Shown here piece after piece: positions 1 to 8,275 of a stretch of 64,000 nucleotides of DNA. This DNA comes from JAIEOG01 sp964519985 (GTDB lineage: Bacteria; Bdellovibrionota; FAC87; UBA2466). Both the position numbers and the translations under genes were made by a program. The notes under the pieces are model-generated. The model did not search any database. It was not told the DNA's origin and was given only the letters and a program-made list of their open reading frames with translations. Each line of letters begins with the position of its first letter. Within the stretch, counting starts at the first letter, position 1. The stretch lies in contig CAZFMF010000008.1 in NCBI GenBank assembly GCA_964519985.1, positions 41,115-105,114 of the forward strand, given 5' to 3'.

Positions 1-71
1 GGACTTGCGGCGGAGTGTAGTGCGGAGCGACCCGCTCGGGTATCGGACGGAAGTTCGTGTGGAGCAACGAG

Positions 72-464
72 ATGAGTAATTTACCTCGCTGCTCGCCGAA
101 GCCGGTGCTGCGGCCGTTCGCGGTGCCGGGTAAGGACTTGGCGACGGACGTGGCTTACGTCGCCGCGGCAATCCAGCTCGACCCGGGTATTAGTGCTCAG
201 TGGGTGTTCGACGCGATCATGCACCACGTAGCGGAACTACCGTCGCTGCAAGAGTTTGAGAAGATCAAGGAGCGGATGGAGGAGGCGGAGTTCCAGTTGG
301 ACGAGGCTCCCCGCGAGGACGACCACTACGAGGATATGCGGGACTTGCGAAGACGCATCTCCGTGCGGATCGAGAACTTACGACACTGGCCGGTGAACGA
401 GATTGACGGCCAGCTTGTGAGGTTGGGGGAACGGCTGGACGACGAGTACGACGACCTGACGTAA
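72..464 (+). CDS. hypothetical acidic protein
   Basis: A 130-aa protein I do not recognise. The ATG at 72 is preceded by GGAG at 61-64, which favours it over the upstream GTG at 57. The C-terminal half is acidic and predicted helical (D/E/R-rich from about residue 60), with no membrane segment or cysteine motif. It is the first gene in the window and is followed directly by a strong hairpin terminator, so it probably ends a transcription unit whose start lies outside the window. Confidence 0.6.
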   Translation: MSNLPRCSPKPVLRPFAVPGKDLATDVAYVAAAIQLDPGISAQWVFDAIMHHVAELPSLQEFEKIKERMEEAEFQLDEAPREDDHYEDMRDLRRRISVRIENLRHWPVNEIDGQLVRLGERLDDEYDDLT

Positions 465-482
465 CTACCGCCGTATCACACT

Positions 483-515
483 TAGCCGCCTTCGGGCGGC
501 TAGCTGCGTTTGTAG
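483..515 (+). terminator. hairpin terminator
   Basis: A perfect 8-bp stem (TAGCCGCC at 483-490 and GGCGGCTA at 495-502) is closed by a TTCG tetraloop, followed by a short T-containing tail (GCGTTTGT). It lies just after the gene ending at 464. The stem is strong and the T tract weak, so termination is likely but may be incomplete. Confidence 0.75.
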
Positions 516-613
516 GGGCGGTGGTGTGCGGTGTGTGAACGGTGGGGCGGATGTTAGGGTCTGGGGGGTGAGGGTGGGTGGACTAGTACCACACCCTCTG
601 GTCGGAGCCTATC

Positions 614-1069
614 TTGGCGAACACTCAAGCGGTCTGTACTTCGTTCAAGGTTCAGTTGCTCACTGGGCAGCACGCATTCGGTACGTCTGTCGTGCGGGGT
701 TCTACGGCGGCGGACACGTTCAAGGCCGCTCTGTATCTCACCAGTGCTACGATAAACGCCAGCACGACCACGTACACGTCCACCGGGGAACTTACGGGGA
801 CCGGCTACACCGCTACCGGGGTTACAGTGACCAACGCCGTAGCCCCAACCTCCAGCGGCACAACGGCTTACTGGACGCCGTCCGCGAGCTTCTCGTGGAC
901 GACGCTCACCTCGTCGGCGGCGTTCGACGCCGTCCTCCTGTATAATTCAACGCAGGGTGACAAGGCGGTCGCCTGTTATACGTTCGGAAGTCAGTCTGTC
1001 ACTGCGGCGAACTTCAGTCTAACCCAGCCGACGAATTCGTCCACCGATGCCCTATTGCGGATCGCCTGA
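614..1069 (+). CDS. phage virion structural protein (decoration/minor tail type)
   Basis: This 151-aa beta-rich protein rich in T, S, A and G starts at a TTG (614). Phrases such as FKVQLLTGQHAF, TFKAALYLTSATI and YTATGVTVTNA match a widespread family of phage structural proteins found near tail fibres. A closely spaced set of beta-rich genes follows at 2402-5413, supporting a virion role. Its stop overlaps the start of the HNH gene at 1069 (TGATG). The family assignment is from memory of the sequence pattern; the exact position in the virion is not known. Confidence 0.7.
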   Translation: MANTQAVCTSFKVQLLTGQHAFGTSVVRGSTAADTFKAALYLTSATINASTTTYTSTGELTGTGYTATGVTVTNAVAPTSSGTTAYWTPSASFSWTTLTSSAAFDAVLLYNSTQGDKAVACYTFGSQSVTAANFSLTQPTNSSTDALLRIA

Positions 1070-1725
1070 TGCACGATATCCCGGCCGATTCACGACTTAC
1101 GTTCGTGGAACGTATCCCCGGCACCCGCAAAGCCCTGTATAGGTGCTCATGCGGTGTGACTAAGGCGTTCTTCACCTACAACGTAAAGTCAGGAGCCTCA
1201 AGCTCTTGCGGCTGTTACAACCGTGAAGTTTTGCGAGATCGAGACCACAGTAATGCCCCGAAGAAGCACGGGCATAATGTAGGTGGCAAGAAATCACGTC
1301 TGTACATGGTCTGGGAAGCGATGTGGCGACGGTGCTCGGCCACGAACGCGGCAGACTACGCCCGGTACGGCGGTCGCGGTATCACCGTTTGCGAGCGATG
1401 GTCGTCGTTCGCTGAGTTTCTAGCCGATATGGGAGAGTGTCCAGCCGGTAAGAGCCTAGACCGGATCGACAACAACGGCCCATATTCGCCGGAGAACTGT
1501 CGCTGGGCTACCCGCGTCGAGCAGAGTAATAACAAGCGTAGTAACGTGGTCATCACGTTCAACGGTATTACGAAGACCCGGGCCGAATGGGCTCGGGAAC
1601 TCGGAGTGAGTCAGGGGCAGATCAAGCAACGGCAACGGCGAGGTATGTCCGTAGAACAGATTCTTGACCCGACCCCTCTGCCGCTCGGTCCAAAAGGTCC
1701 GCGAAAGAAGAAAGACCCCGCCTAA
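1069..1725 (+). CDS. HNH homing-type endonuclease with N-terminal zinc site
   Basis: A 218-aa endonuclease. Residues 24-50 hold a CSCG ... SSCGC cysteine cluster, probably one zinc site. The nuclease core carries YGGRGITVCERW (about 101-112) and SLDRIDNNGPYSPENCRWA (about 129-147), a pattern typical of HNH genes that move between phages. The C-terminal TRAEWARELGVSQGQIKQR looks like a helix-turn-helix for site binding. It is a relative of the nuclease domain at 12116. Its ATG overlaps the stop of the structural gene before it, so it can be translated by coupling. It is probably a mobile, free-standing homing endonuclease; its target cannot be named from this window. Confidence 0.88.
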   Translation: MHDIPADSRLTFVERIPGTRKALYRCSCGVTKAFFTYNVKSGASSSCGCYNREVLRDRDHSNAPKKHGHNVGGKKSRLYMVWEAMWRRCSATNAADYARYGGRGITVCERWSSFAEFLADMGECPAGKSLDRIDNNGPYSPENCRWATRVEQSNNKRSNVVITFNGITKTRAEWARELGVSQGQIKQRQRRGMSVEQILDPTPLPLGPKGPRKKKDPA

Positions 1726-1751
1726 CCCCTCCGCCCGGACCGAGCTATACC

Positions 1752-1919
1752 GTGCCCCCGACCGACGCCGAGTTCGTGAACCGCATCTTCCTCGGGACGG
1801 TGTTTTGTGCGGTGGTGTGCTGCGTCATAGCGGGGGTCGCAATCGCGTGGGCGGCCCGGGTGACGATCCGCTGTAACCGCCACGAGGCCCGGCTGGATGA
1901 CCTGGAGGGACGCCGGTAA
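1752..1919 (+). CDS. small single-pass membrane protein
   Basis: A 55-aa ORF with a GTG start at 1752. A hydrophobic segment of about 22 residues (LGTVFCAVVCCVIAGVAIAW) is followed by a basic and charged tail ending HEARLDDLEGRR, suggesting N-out/C-in or a small coiled tail. Its TAA overlaps the next ATG (TAATG), so it is translationally coupled to the 1919 gene. It could be a holin-like or spanin-like peptide, but it does not lie in the lysis cassette at 48-51 kb, so I leave its function open. Confidence 0.6.
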   Translation: MPPTDAEFVNRIFLGTVFCAVVCCVIAGVAIAWAARVTIRCNRHEARLDDLEGRR

Positions 1920-2395
1920 TGCCTACGCCGCAACAACTTAAAGCCGAGATCGAGGGCGGGGCACTGGCCTCGGCCCTCGCACCGCATTGGGCAGCCGGTA
2001 ACGACCGGACCGTAGCCGCGATGCTGAACGCGGTCACGACGACGCGGCTCGCCCCGATGCGGGTGAGCGTACTGGCGATGTTCCTCGTCGAGCGGGGTAA
2101 GTTGCGGGCGGTGTGCGAGGCTAAGGATAACGCCTTACTACCGGCCGGGGTACGAGATGTGTCGTTCCTACTCAACAAACTCATGGACGGGGCGGCGGAC
2201 CGGGACGTGGACCCGAACCACCCCAAGCACGTCGCCCTCCTGGATGCCCTGGTGTCCGCTTCGGTACTGTCGGCGGAGGACAAGGCGGCGTGGCTGACCG
2301 CCTGCACGGTGCCGGCGTCCCGGGCGGAAGTGGTGTTCGGGGCGGGGTTTACGGTGAGTGAGCAACTGGTCGGTCACGCCCGGAACGGGGAGTAA
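1919..2395 (+). CDS. hypothetical phage protein
   Basis: A 158-aa, mostly helical, soluble protein (PTPQQLKAEIEGGALAS, AAMLNAVTTTRL). It is coupled to the membrane peptide before it by TAATG and is followed 6 bp later by a structural gene. I recognise no catalytic motif. Its position among fibre-like genes suggests a virion-associated or assembly protein, but that is context only. Confidence 0.6.
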   Translation: MPTPQQLKAEIEGGALASALAPHWAAGNDRTVAAMLNAVTTTRLAPMRVSVLAMFLVERGKLRAVCEAKDNALLPAGVRDVSFLLNKLMDGAADRDVDPNHPKHVALLDALVSASVLSAEDKAAWLTACTVPASRAEVVFGAGFTVSEQLVGHARNGE

Positions 2396-2401
2396 TGACG
2401 C

Positions 2402-2902
2402 ATGGCGGACGTAAAGGTAGCGTGGGGGACGGCAGTAACGGGGACGGGCGGGATCAACTCGCTCGCCACGAGTTCGACGTGGGTGGCGGGGTATGAGTGG
2501 TACGTCGTGGATAACGGGACCGAGAAGGCTCTGGACTGGCTCCACCAGGGGTACGTTACCGTCGGTACTACCCCTACCGCCAACACGCAGATCAAAATCT
2601 GGCTGGTCGGGAGCTACGACGGGAGTACGTGGCCCGACGTGATCGACGGCACGCCCTCGGCCGAGACATGGACAAGTGCTGGCGTGCGTGACAGTTGCGC
2701 CAAACTAGCGGCGACGCTTATCGTGGACGCGACGACTAGTAACGTGGCGTACCCTTTCTTCTTTTCGACGGCGAGCTTGTTCGGCGGGAGCTGTCCGCAG
2801 AAGATAGCCGCATTTGTGTCGCACAATAGTGGTGTCAATTTGAACAGCACCGCCGGGAATCAGGTGTACGCGACCCGTCCCGTCTACGTGACGGTGACGT
2901 AA
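2402..2902 (+). CDS. phage structural protein, beta-rich
   Basis: A 166-aa beta-rich protein (ADVKVAWGTAVTGTGG, QIKIWLVGSYDGSTWPDV, RPVYVTVT) with no signal peptide or membrane segment. Its composition and the ending VYVTVT are typical of phage decoration or tail-tip proteins. Its stop abuts the start of the 709-aa fibre-like protein, so the two are probably made together and may assemble together. Confidence 0.6.
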   Translation: MADVKVAWGTAVTGTGGINSLATSSTWVAGYEWYVVDNGTEKALDWLHQGYVTVGTTPTANTQIKIWLVGSYDGSTWPDVIDGTPSAETWTSAGVRDSCAKLAATLIVDATTSNVAYPFFFSTASLFGGSCPQKIAAFVSHNSGVNLNSTAGNQVYATRPVYVTVT

Positions 2903-5032
2903 ATGATCGGGTGGTATCTCAACGCCAGTACCCCCGCCCTAAACCGATCGCCGGGCGGGGTTTCCGTCGCCCAGTGGCTCCTCGGGACCACCGGGTGCGG
3001 CGGCCTTGTGTGGCCGGACGAGACCGGTCTTACGGCGGGGGCGACGGTATCGTCGTCAGCAAAATGGGTCGGGTCTCCCGGATCGCCTTCGTTAGCTGAG
3101 GTGGAAGCGTCGGGCGGTAACGGAGTTACGCTGGCCCTACCTTACGTCGGCGGGGTCGGAGGGAGTACCTACGGCGATTCCTGGATACTGTCGTTCTGGT
3201 TCACGCCGTTGTCGTTCGGGTCGGGGACGTACAACAACGTCATTGACGAAGCAAATCGGTGGCTCAGTTCGTTTTACAACTCGTCCGGCACGAACACGTT
3301 CGCGTCCACGTTCGGAACGCTGACCGCCGGCGTTCGCTACCGCCTATCGCTGGCATACTGCTCGACCGGGACGACCGCAACTGTACCGGGGGTGCGGACT
3401 TACACGAATGCCGTCGGATTCGGGACGACGGGATACGCGGCCGGTACGGACCCGTTCATCACGATGGGTACGACGATGTCGGTATCCCTCGGCGGGAACC
3501 CATCGGGCGGGGCGTCCGGGTTCATGACGGCCCGGTATGGCGGTATTCGATTCGTCCGGTATCAGGCCGGGAGTGCCACGACGGTCGCCGATCAGTTAGT
3601 CGCCCTCGATTATCGAGAAGCGTCTCTCGGATACCCGACGTTCCTCAACCGTTGGTCCCGGCGAAACTGGATTTTCGGCCAGAGTGGGTCGTCCCCCGTC
3701 ACCGTCGCCCTCACCGGTCAATCCACCACGTCCGCCCTCGGTACGCTCACCCCGTCCGCAGCCGTAACTCTCACCGGATTAGCAGGTACGGGCGGAACCG
3801 GCACGCTCTCGCCGACCCTCTCGCCTACTCTAACCGGACAGTACGTAACCGCCTACGGCCCTACTTCGATCCCGTGTCCTGATGGTCAGGCCCGGCAGTA
3901 CGACGTAGGTCCGTTCACCGGCGGGACGGGCGACTACGCCACGCTCACCGGGACGGTAAGGGTCAGCCGGGACACGGCTTACGACGAGGACGGTGCCGAC
4001 ACCGGATTCTGGCGGGTCGGGTACTCGGGCACAGTCGGGCCGTGGACGGTGGTACTCCAGTACGCGACCCCGGTAGACGGTTCGACCCGGTTTTTGGCGG
4101 TATTCTGTTCGTCCGCTGCTCCCGCCGACATGAGCTACGGGCAGGACACGGGCGTTACGAGCTGCTGCGGAACGTATACCACGTTCAGCGAGGGCGGGAG
4201 TGGCACCGGCACCCAGCCCGACCCGCCCGACGTAGCCCCGGTCGGGTTGTGCGACGGGTGCGGAGACCTGTTCCCGACCGCCGCCGTAGCTCAGACCGGG
4301 CAAGCCGTTACGTCCGCCGCCGGGACCGTCACGTACTCCGCATCGACCGCCCTGACCGGATTGTCCTCAACAACGGACACGGGGACGCTCACCCCCGAGA
4401 CCGGCTACGTTCTATCGCTGACCGGGCAGGAAATTACAGCTTCGACCGGGTCGCCGACGCCCGCGGTAGCCACCTCCCTCACCGGAGACAACGCCACGGG
4501 GGCGGCCGGGACGATGGTGGTGGGTGTGGCGTATACGCTGGTCGGGAACGGGGTTACGACCGCGGCCGGGGCGGTGACGGTTACGATTGCCGCGACGCTA
4601 ACGGGCGACGCTGCTACGACCGCGGCCGGGACGCTCACCGCAGACCTGTCCGCAGCCCTGACCGGCAACAGCACGACTACCACCACCGGGACGCTAACCC
4701 CGGAACTGGCCGCCGCGATCGTCGGCCTCTCGACCACGCCAGCTCAGGGCACGATCGACCCGCAGACGGGTTGGCTGATCCCGCTCACCGGGCAGAGCGT
4801 CACCATAAGTCAGGGCACGCTCGGGGTTAGTATCACGGTCGGGATCACCGGGCAGTCGGCGGCGGTGAGCCAGGGGTCGTTGACGGCGAGCGTCTACGTA
4901 CCGTTCGGCGAGCTGTACGGAAAATGGGCGTACCCCCAACCTAAGACGGGCCGGTGGCAGTACACTAGTCCGAAGGCCGGTAAGTGGACGTATCCGGACG
5001 AACTAGCGGGGCGGTGGACGCCGTCCGTGTAA
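2903..5032 (+). CDS. fibre-like structural protein with LTG/GTLTP repeats
   Basis: A 709-aa protein. Residues 1-240 look like a concanavalin/LamG-type beta sandwich (GDSWILSFWFTPLSFGSG, NVIDEANRWLSSFYNSS). From about residue 270 there are repeated units of the form x-LTG-x(4-6)-T-x(3)-GTLTP, first a pair, then (after an insert of about 150 aa containing DGCGD) at least six more. The end (KWAYPQPKTGRWQY, AGKWTYPDELAGRWTP) is a K/R-W-x-Y/T-P repeat. Such repeats build extended beta fibres in phage virions. It is likely a surface fibre or adhesin; the receptor is unknown. Confidence 0.7.
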   Translation: MIGWYLNASTPALNRSPGGVSVAQWLLGTTGCGGLVWPDETGLTAGATVSSSAKWVGSPGSPSLAEVEASGGNGVTLALPYVGGVGGSTYGDSWILSFWFTPLSFGSGTYNNVIDEANRWLSSFYNSSGTNTFASTFGTLTAGVRYRLSLAYCSTGTTATVPGVRTYTNAVGFGTTGYAAGTDPFITMGTTMSVSLGGNPSGGASGFMTARYGGIRFVRYQAGSATTVADQLVALDYREASLGYPTFLNRWSRRNWIFGQSGSSPVTVALTGQSTTSALGTLTPSAAVTLTGLAGTGGTGTLSPTLSPTLTGQYVTAYGPTSIPCPDGQARQYDVGPFTGGTGDYATLTGTVRVSRDTAYDEDGADTGFWRVGYSGTVGPWTVVLQYATPVDGSTRFLAVFCSSAAPADMSYGQDTGVTSCCGTYTTFSEGGSGTGTQPDPPDVAPVGLCDGCGDLFPTAAVAQTGQAVTSAAGTVTYSASTALTGLSSTTDTGTLTPETGYVLSLTGQEITASTGSPTPAVATSLTGDNATGAAGTMVVGVAYTLVGNGVTTAAGAVTVTIAATLTGDAATTAAGTLTADLSAALTGNSTTTTTGTLTPELAAAIVGLSTTPAQGTIDPQTGWLIPLTGQSVTISQGTLGVSITVGITGQSAAVSQGSLTASVYVPFGELYGKWAYPQPKTGRWQYTSPKAGKWTYPDELAGRWTPSV

Positions 5033-5074
5033 GAAATAGTGGGGCGGATTCCTTACAACTGACCCGGTATCTTG

Positions 5075-5413
5075 ATGGCCGTTGACCCCAACAACCAGAG
5101 CTACGCCCTGTACCGGGGCGAGGACGTGACGGTCGTGCTCACCGGCACCGACGGCACGAACCCGACCGGTTGGACGATGATCGCCACGGTAGCCGAGGCG
5201 CCGGGGGTGATCCCGCCCGAAGCCAGCACCACGACCGTAACCGTAGGCGGGAGCAGCCCTTACACGCTCACGTTCTCGTTCACCCGGGCACAAACGCTGC
5301 TCTGGCCCGAGACTCTGATCGCGTGGGACATCTGGCGGACGAACAGCGGGTATAACTTACGGCTGGCGGGCGGGAGCTTTACGGTGCTGCCGAGTGCCCG
5401 GGATAACGAGTAG
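5075..5413 (+). CDS. small Ig-like phage protein (baseplate-upper-protein N-terminal type)
   Basis: A 112-aa beta-rich protein. YALYRGEDVTVVLTGTDG near the N-terminus, a central WTMIATVAEAPG and a late IAWDIWRTNSGYNLRLAGG follow a pattern seen in many phages for small Ig-like proteins resembling the N-terminal domain of baseplate upper proteins. The start could also be the TTG three bases upstream. It follows the fibre gene after 42 bp and is probably part of the same virion surface module. Confidence 0.6.
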   Translation: MAVDPNNQSYALYRGEDVTVVLTGTDGTNPTGWTMIATVAEAPGVIPPEASTTTVTVGGSSPYTLTFSFTRAQTLLWPETLIAWDIWRTNSGYNLRLAGGSFTVLPSARDNE

Positions 5414-5423
5414 GAGGGGTGAT

Positions 5424-5702
5424 GTGGATTATCCGAAGCTACCCGATGGCATGATGGGGTTCACGACGGAGCAGATCGCTGAAATTATGCGGGACGACGC
5501 GGGCGTGGTGATCACGATCCCGCCGGACCGCATTTCGCTCGCCCGCAAGCCGGCCACCGGCTTTATCAGGTGTGGAGACGTGGCTAAGGTCGTGAGCGAG
5601 CAGACGTTTAGCGAAGCCGAGATACTGGAAATCTACGGCGAAAAACGCGGACGACTCCTGCTCGACAACGCCAACAAGTTGCCCGAAACGGAGCAATCAT
5701 GA
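5424..5702 (+). CDS. hypothetical small protein
   Basis: A 92-aa protein. I place the start at GTG 5424 because AGGAGG lies 7-12 bases upstream; an in-frame ATG at 5394 would overlap the previous gene by 20 bp. It contains FTTEQIAEIMRDDAGVV and a C-terminal EIYGEKRGRLLLDNANKL. No known family. The stop overlaps the ATG of a 22-codon ORF (ATGA). Confidence 0.55.
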   Translation: MDYPKLPDGMMGFTTEQIAEIMRDDAGVVITIPPDRISLARKPATGFIRCGDVAKVVSEQTFSEAEILEIYGEKRGRLLLDNANKLPETEQS

Positions 5703-5767
5703 TCACGGTGAACGTCAGGGCTGACGACCGCAACACCTCCGACCAACCCACCGTCGTCGGGAGCTAA
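5699..5767 (+). CDS. possible 22-aa peptide
   Basis: A tiny ORF (MITVNVRADDRNTSDQPT...) coupled to the previous stop by ATGA and ending 2 bp before the next GTG start. The tight spacing on both sides is the only support; it could equally be a translational relay with no functional product. Confidence 0.25.
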   Translation: MITVNVRADDRNTSDQPTVVGS

Positions 5768-5769
5768 CC

Positions 5770-6333
5770 GTGCCGTTCCTGCCGCGTAACCCCGAGCACC
5801 ACACCGCGGACGTGGTCGCGTTGCACCGGGCCACGCTCGAAAACCCGCTCGATGACACGCCGCACCTCGTCTACGCGGACGCGATGGACGACGCGGGTGC
5901 CCACGAGGAGGCCCACACGCTGCGGCGGCTGGTGAAGCTGCGGGCGGCGATCGGGACGAAGATACCTACTCCCCCGCGGAGCGGTAAACCGGTTACGGCG
6001 TATAAGGATAAGTTGCCCGTCACTAACGTGGCTGCTAACCCGGACCCGGATCGGCAACGGCACGAAACCGGTCCGCACATTCGCCTCCCCGACATCAAGA
6101 CGGCGGAGTTACCGGCCGCGGGTGATCGGAACCGACGGGCGAGCTGGGAGCACGACCGTTACTTACGATTCGTCCCAGAAACCGGCGGGGCGATGATCGG
6201 GGCGAGGCAACGGGTGGCGAATTATCATCGGCGACTACGGACGCCGTATAACGCTTACGAGTACGGTCCGACACGAGCTTTCATCCACAGCGACACCGTG
6301 AAACACCTCCTCGGAGAGACCGATGCCCAGTAA
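5770..6333 (+). CDS. TIGR02996-domain protein, NPEHRT subtype
   Basis: A 187-aa protein with GTG start. Residues 6-50 carry the repeat-companion signature in the subtype that begins NPEHHTADV and continues DTPHLVYADAMDDAGAHEE. The rest is hydrophilic, basic and of unknown fold (RLPDIKTAELPAAGDRN). The same N-terminal NPEHRT variant occurs in the portal extension, the giant protein and the 40805 gene, linking this protein to virion proteins. TIGR02996 is a short domain of unknown function best known from Gemmata; a role as a binding or docking module is only a guess. Confidence 0.72.
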   Translation: MPFLPRNPEHHTADVVALHRATLENPLDDTPHLVYADAMDDAGAHEEAHTLRRLVKLRAAIGTKIPTPPRSGKPVTAYKDKLPVTNVAANPDPDRQRHETGPHIRLPDIKTAELPAAGDRNRRASWEHDRYLRFVPETGGAMIGARQRVANYHRRLRTPYNAYEYGPTRAFIHSDTVKHLLGETDAQ

Positions 6334-6664
6334 CCTCGATGTCGATACCACCGCCGAACGCCTCTACCCCAACGAAAACGTGTTCCGGTGCCAGAACGGG
6401 GTTTACATCAAGGCCGCCCCCGGCAACTCGGGGGTGGTGTACGTGGGGTTCGCTAACACCGTCACGGCCGGGACCGCGGCCGACACCGACGGCTACCCCC
6501 TGAGTGCCGGGCAGGAGCGGCTTGTTAGCCCCGGGGAAGTGCTGAACCAAGACTGCTACAACATCTGGGTGATCGGGTCAGCCGCGAATCAGGCGGTGTT
6601 CTTCGAGCCGGTGACGAACACGCCGCTCGGGTACGACCAAGTTACCTACACACCGTCGGTGTAA
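6323..6664 (+). CDS. small phage virion protein
   Basis: A 113-aa protein. The stretch VYIKAAPGNSGVVYVG, then DTDGYPLSAGQERLVSPGE, then YNIWVIGSAANQAVFF, matches a common small phage structural protein that sits near capsid and fibre genes. It overlaps the previous gene by 11 bp. Probably a decoration or head-tail surface protein; not enzymatic. Confidence 0.65.
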   Translation: MPSNLDVDTTAERLYPNENVFRCQNGVYIKAAPGNSGVVYVGFANTVTAGTAADTDGYPLSAGQERLVSPGEVLNQDCYNIWVIGSAANQAVFFEPVTNTPLGYDQVTYTPSV

Positions 6665-6665
6665 C

Positions 6666-6920
6666 GTGGCGAAACGGAAACGACGCGACGACCGCCCCGA
6701 CGTAGCCAACGTGCCGCACCCGGTCTGCACGGCGTGCCTTACGTCGCCGGGGATCGTATACGACGCGGGCGTGGAAATGTGTCGAGAGTGTTACGACGCG
6801 GTCTCGACCCGGTTCCGGCTGCACTTCAACAGTTACGGCGGTTGGCACCGGTTCTACACCCCGGATAATAATCCCGGGTTCGACAACGTCGTGCGGTGTC
6901 TGGAGGACGGCGGGACGTGA
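6666..6920 (+). CDS. small zinc-ribbon protein
   Basis: An 84-aa basic protein starting at GTG 6666. A CTAC ... CREC pair about 20 residues apart should bind one zinc. It is followed by a compact C-terminal region (RFRLHFNSYGGWHRFY). Likely a DNA- or protein-binding accessory factor. It is coupled to the next zinc protein through a GTGA overlap. Confidence 0.6.
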   Translation: MAKRKRRDDRPDVANVPHPVCTACLTSPGIVYDAGVEMCRECYDAVSTRFRLHFNSYGGWHRFYTPDNNPGFDNVVRCLEDGGT

Positions 6921-7222
6921 CCTACATCCCCGACGCCGACCTGATCGCCCCGCCCCTCTGCCCCGAGTGCGGGCTGGAGACGGTGTGGTCAGGGTTCGAC
7001 TACGAGTGTCCGGTTGTGGTGGGGGTGGTGGATTACGAGTACGTCATGCCGCCCGACGAGCCGACCGAGTCGCCGCCGCTCTGTCCCGAGTGTGGGGCGG
7101 AAATGTACGAGGACCGCGGCCGGTACGACTGGGTGTGTCCGACCCGGTATCACGCCGCGGACATCGAGAACTATTCCGGCGAGCCGGACCCGGTGGATGA
7201 GGACTCGCCCGATGGACAGTGA
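6917..7222 (+). CDS. double zinc-ribbon protein
   Basis: A 101-aa acidic protein from GTG 6917 (GTGA overlap with the previous stop). Two copies of the phrase PPLCPECG-(L/A)-E lie about 40 residues apart; each CPEC is followed by a later lone cysteine (YECP, WVCP), so this is an internal duplication of an incomplete ribbon. The tail is acidic and its end overlaps the next TIGR02996 gene. Function unknown. Confidence 0.6.
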   Translation: MTYIPDADLIAPPLCPECGLETVWSGFDYECPVVVGVVDYEYVMPPDEPTESPPLCPECGAEMYEDRGRYDWVCPTRYHAADIENYSGEPDPVDEDSPDGQ

Positions 7223-7892
7223 CGAAGCGGCTCTCAAGCGGGCTATCCACGAGCGGCCGATGGACGACACGCCGCAGCTCGTGTTGGCGGATTATTACGA
7301 CGACAACGGGCGGCCGGACGAGGCCGAGGCGAGGCGGTTTCTCGTTAACGAGCTAAAACGACCGGGTGACGAGTTCGGGCAAAGCCCGATCTTCCACGTC
7401 CCGGGGTACGCGAGACGGATTCGCCCGCACGTTTTGACGGCGGCCGACGAGATGGACCGGAGCTACGCCGACGCCCCGCACGAAGACAAGACCGCGTTAT
7501 CGACCCGAGCCTTACAGATCCGGGAGATCGCCCGGGCTACGCACAACACGGCGGCGTCACGACGGTGGCAGCAGAACAAGGCTCTTGCCAAGTCGCCACC
7601 GACCCGGGAAGCTATCGACAATGCGGTCGCCGACGGTGTCGGGCCACATGACGTGTCGAGCTGGGCGTGGACGGAGTCGCGGGTACGGGGGTCGAAACTA
7701 CCCGTCACCGAGGCCGCCACGCATGACGCCCACGCCGCCGCGATGAGCGAACACGACCGGCTCGCCCGGCACTGGTCGATGAAGACCGGTTGGCAGGCGT
7801 CCGTAAAGCGTACCGGCCACGAAGAAGCCCGCAACCTGCACCACGCCGCCGCTATTATGCTGCGGGAATCCGCCAATTCGCCCGCCGAGTAA
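7212..7892 (+). CDS. TIGR02996-domain protein
   Basis: A 226-aa protein. Residues 3-45 are a clear TIGR02996 unit (DEAALKRAIHERPMDDTPQL followed by VLADYYDDNGRPDEAEARRF). The C-terminal 130 residues are helical and histidine/alanine-rich, with the H-x2-AA-x2-H spacing seen in all TIGR02996 proteins of this phage (AATHDAHAAAMSEHDRLARH). ATG 7212 overlaps the stop of the zinc-ribbon gene. Function unknown. Confidence 0.75.
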   Translation: MDSDEAALKRAIHERPMDDTPQLVLADYYDDNGRPDEAEARRFLVNELKRPGDEFGQSPIFHVPGYARRIRPHVLTAADEMDRSYADAPHEDKTALSTRALQIREIARATHNTAASRRWQQNKALAKSPPTREAIDNAVADGVGPHDVSSWAWTESRVRGSKLPVTEAATHDAHAAAMSEHDRLARHWSMKTGWQASVKRTGHEEARNLHHAAAIMLRESANSPAE

Positions 7893-7904
7893 CACGGAGC
7901 CCCT

Positions 7905-8264
7905 GTGAAGAAGAATGACGTGGTCTACGCCGCGGTCCACACCCGGAGCGGGTGGCGAGTGATCCCGGGCGTGATCCTGAACACCGACGGGCACAGTATT
8001 ACGTCGGTAAGCTACCCGATCCACGCCATCGACCCCGAGAATCCGGACCGCCACGCGAAGGGGTTCTGGTCGCCCGGGGCGGGGGGCGAGCCGATCGTGT
8101 GGGTGGACGACCCCGACAAAGCGGTGACGGCCGCCCGGGAGCACATTATCGCCCGGCACACGGCCGCCGCGACGAAGGAGTGCGAGAAGCTATCCCGGGC
8201 GGTGTTCGCGGGCGAGCTGCCGCACGGGTTCGTGAAGGCGGACCGGCACGCGGTGTACGGGTAA
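7905..8264 (+). CDS. hypothetical protein
   Basis: A 119-aa soluble protein with GTG start. The N-terminal half is beta-rich (VVYAAVHTRSGWRVIPGVIL), the C-terminal half helical (AAREHIIARHTAAATKECEKL). Not recognised. It sits directly in front of the HNH gene at 8276. Confidence 0.55.
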   Translation: MKKNDVVYAAVHTRSGWRVIPGVILNTDGHSITSVSYPIHAIDPENPDRHAKGFWSPGAGGEPIVWVDDPDKAVTAAREHIIARHTAAATKECEKLSRAVFAGELPHGFVKADRHAVYG

Positions 8265-8275
8265 CGGGGGTTGCT

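Noticed and set aside
5699..5767. Treating the 22-codon ORF as a firm gene
   Set aside because: Only its tight spacing supports it, so it is listed with low confidence rather than as a firm call.
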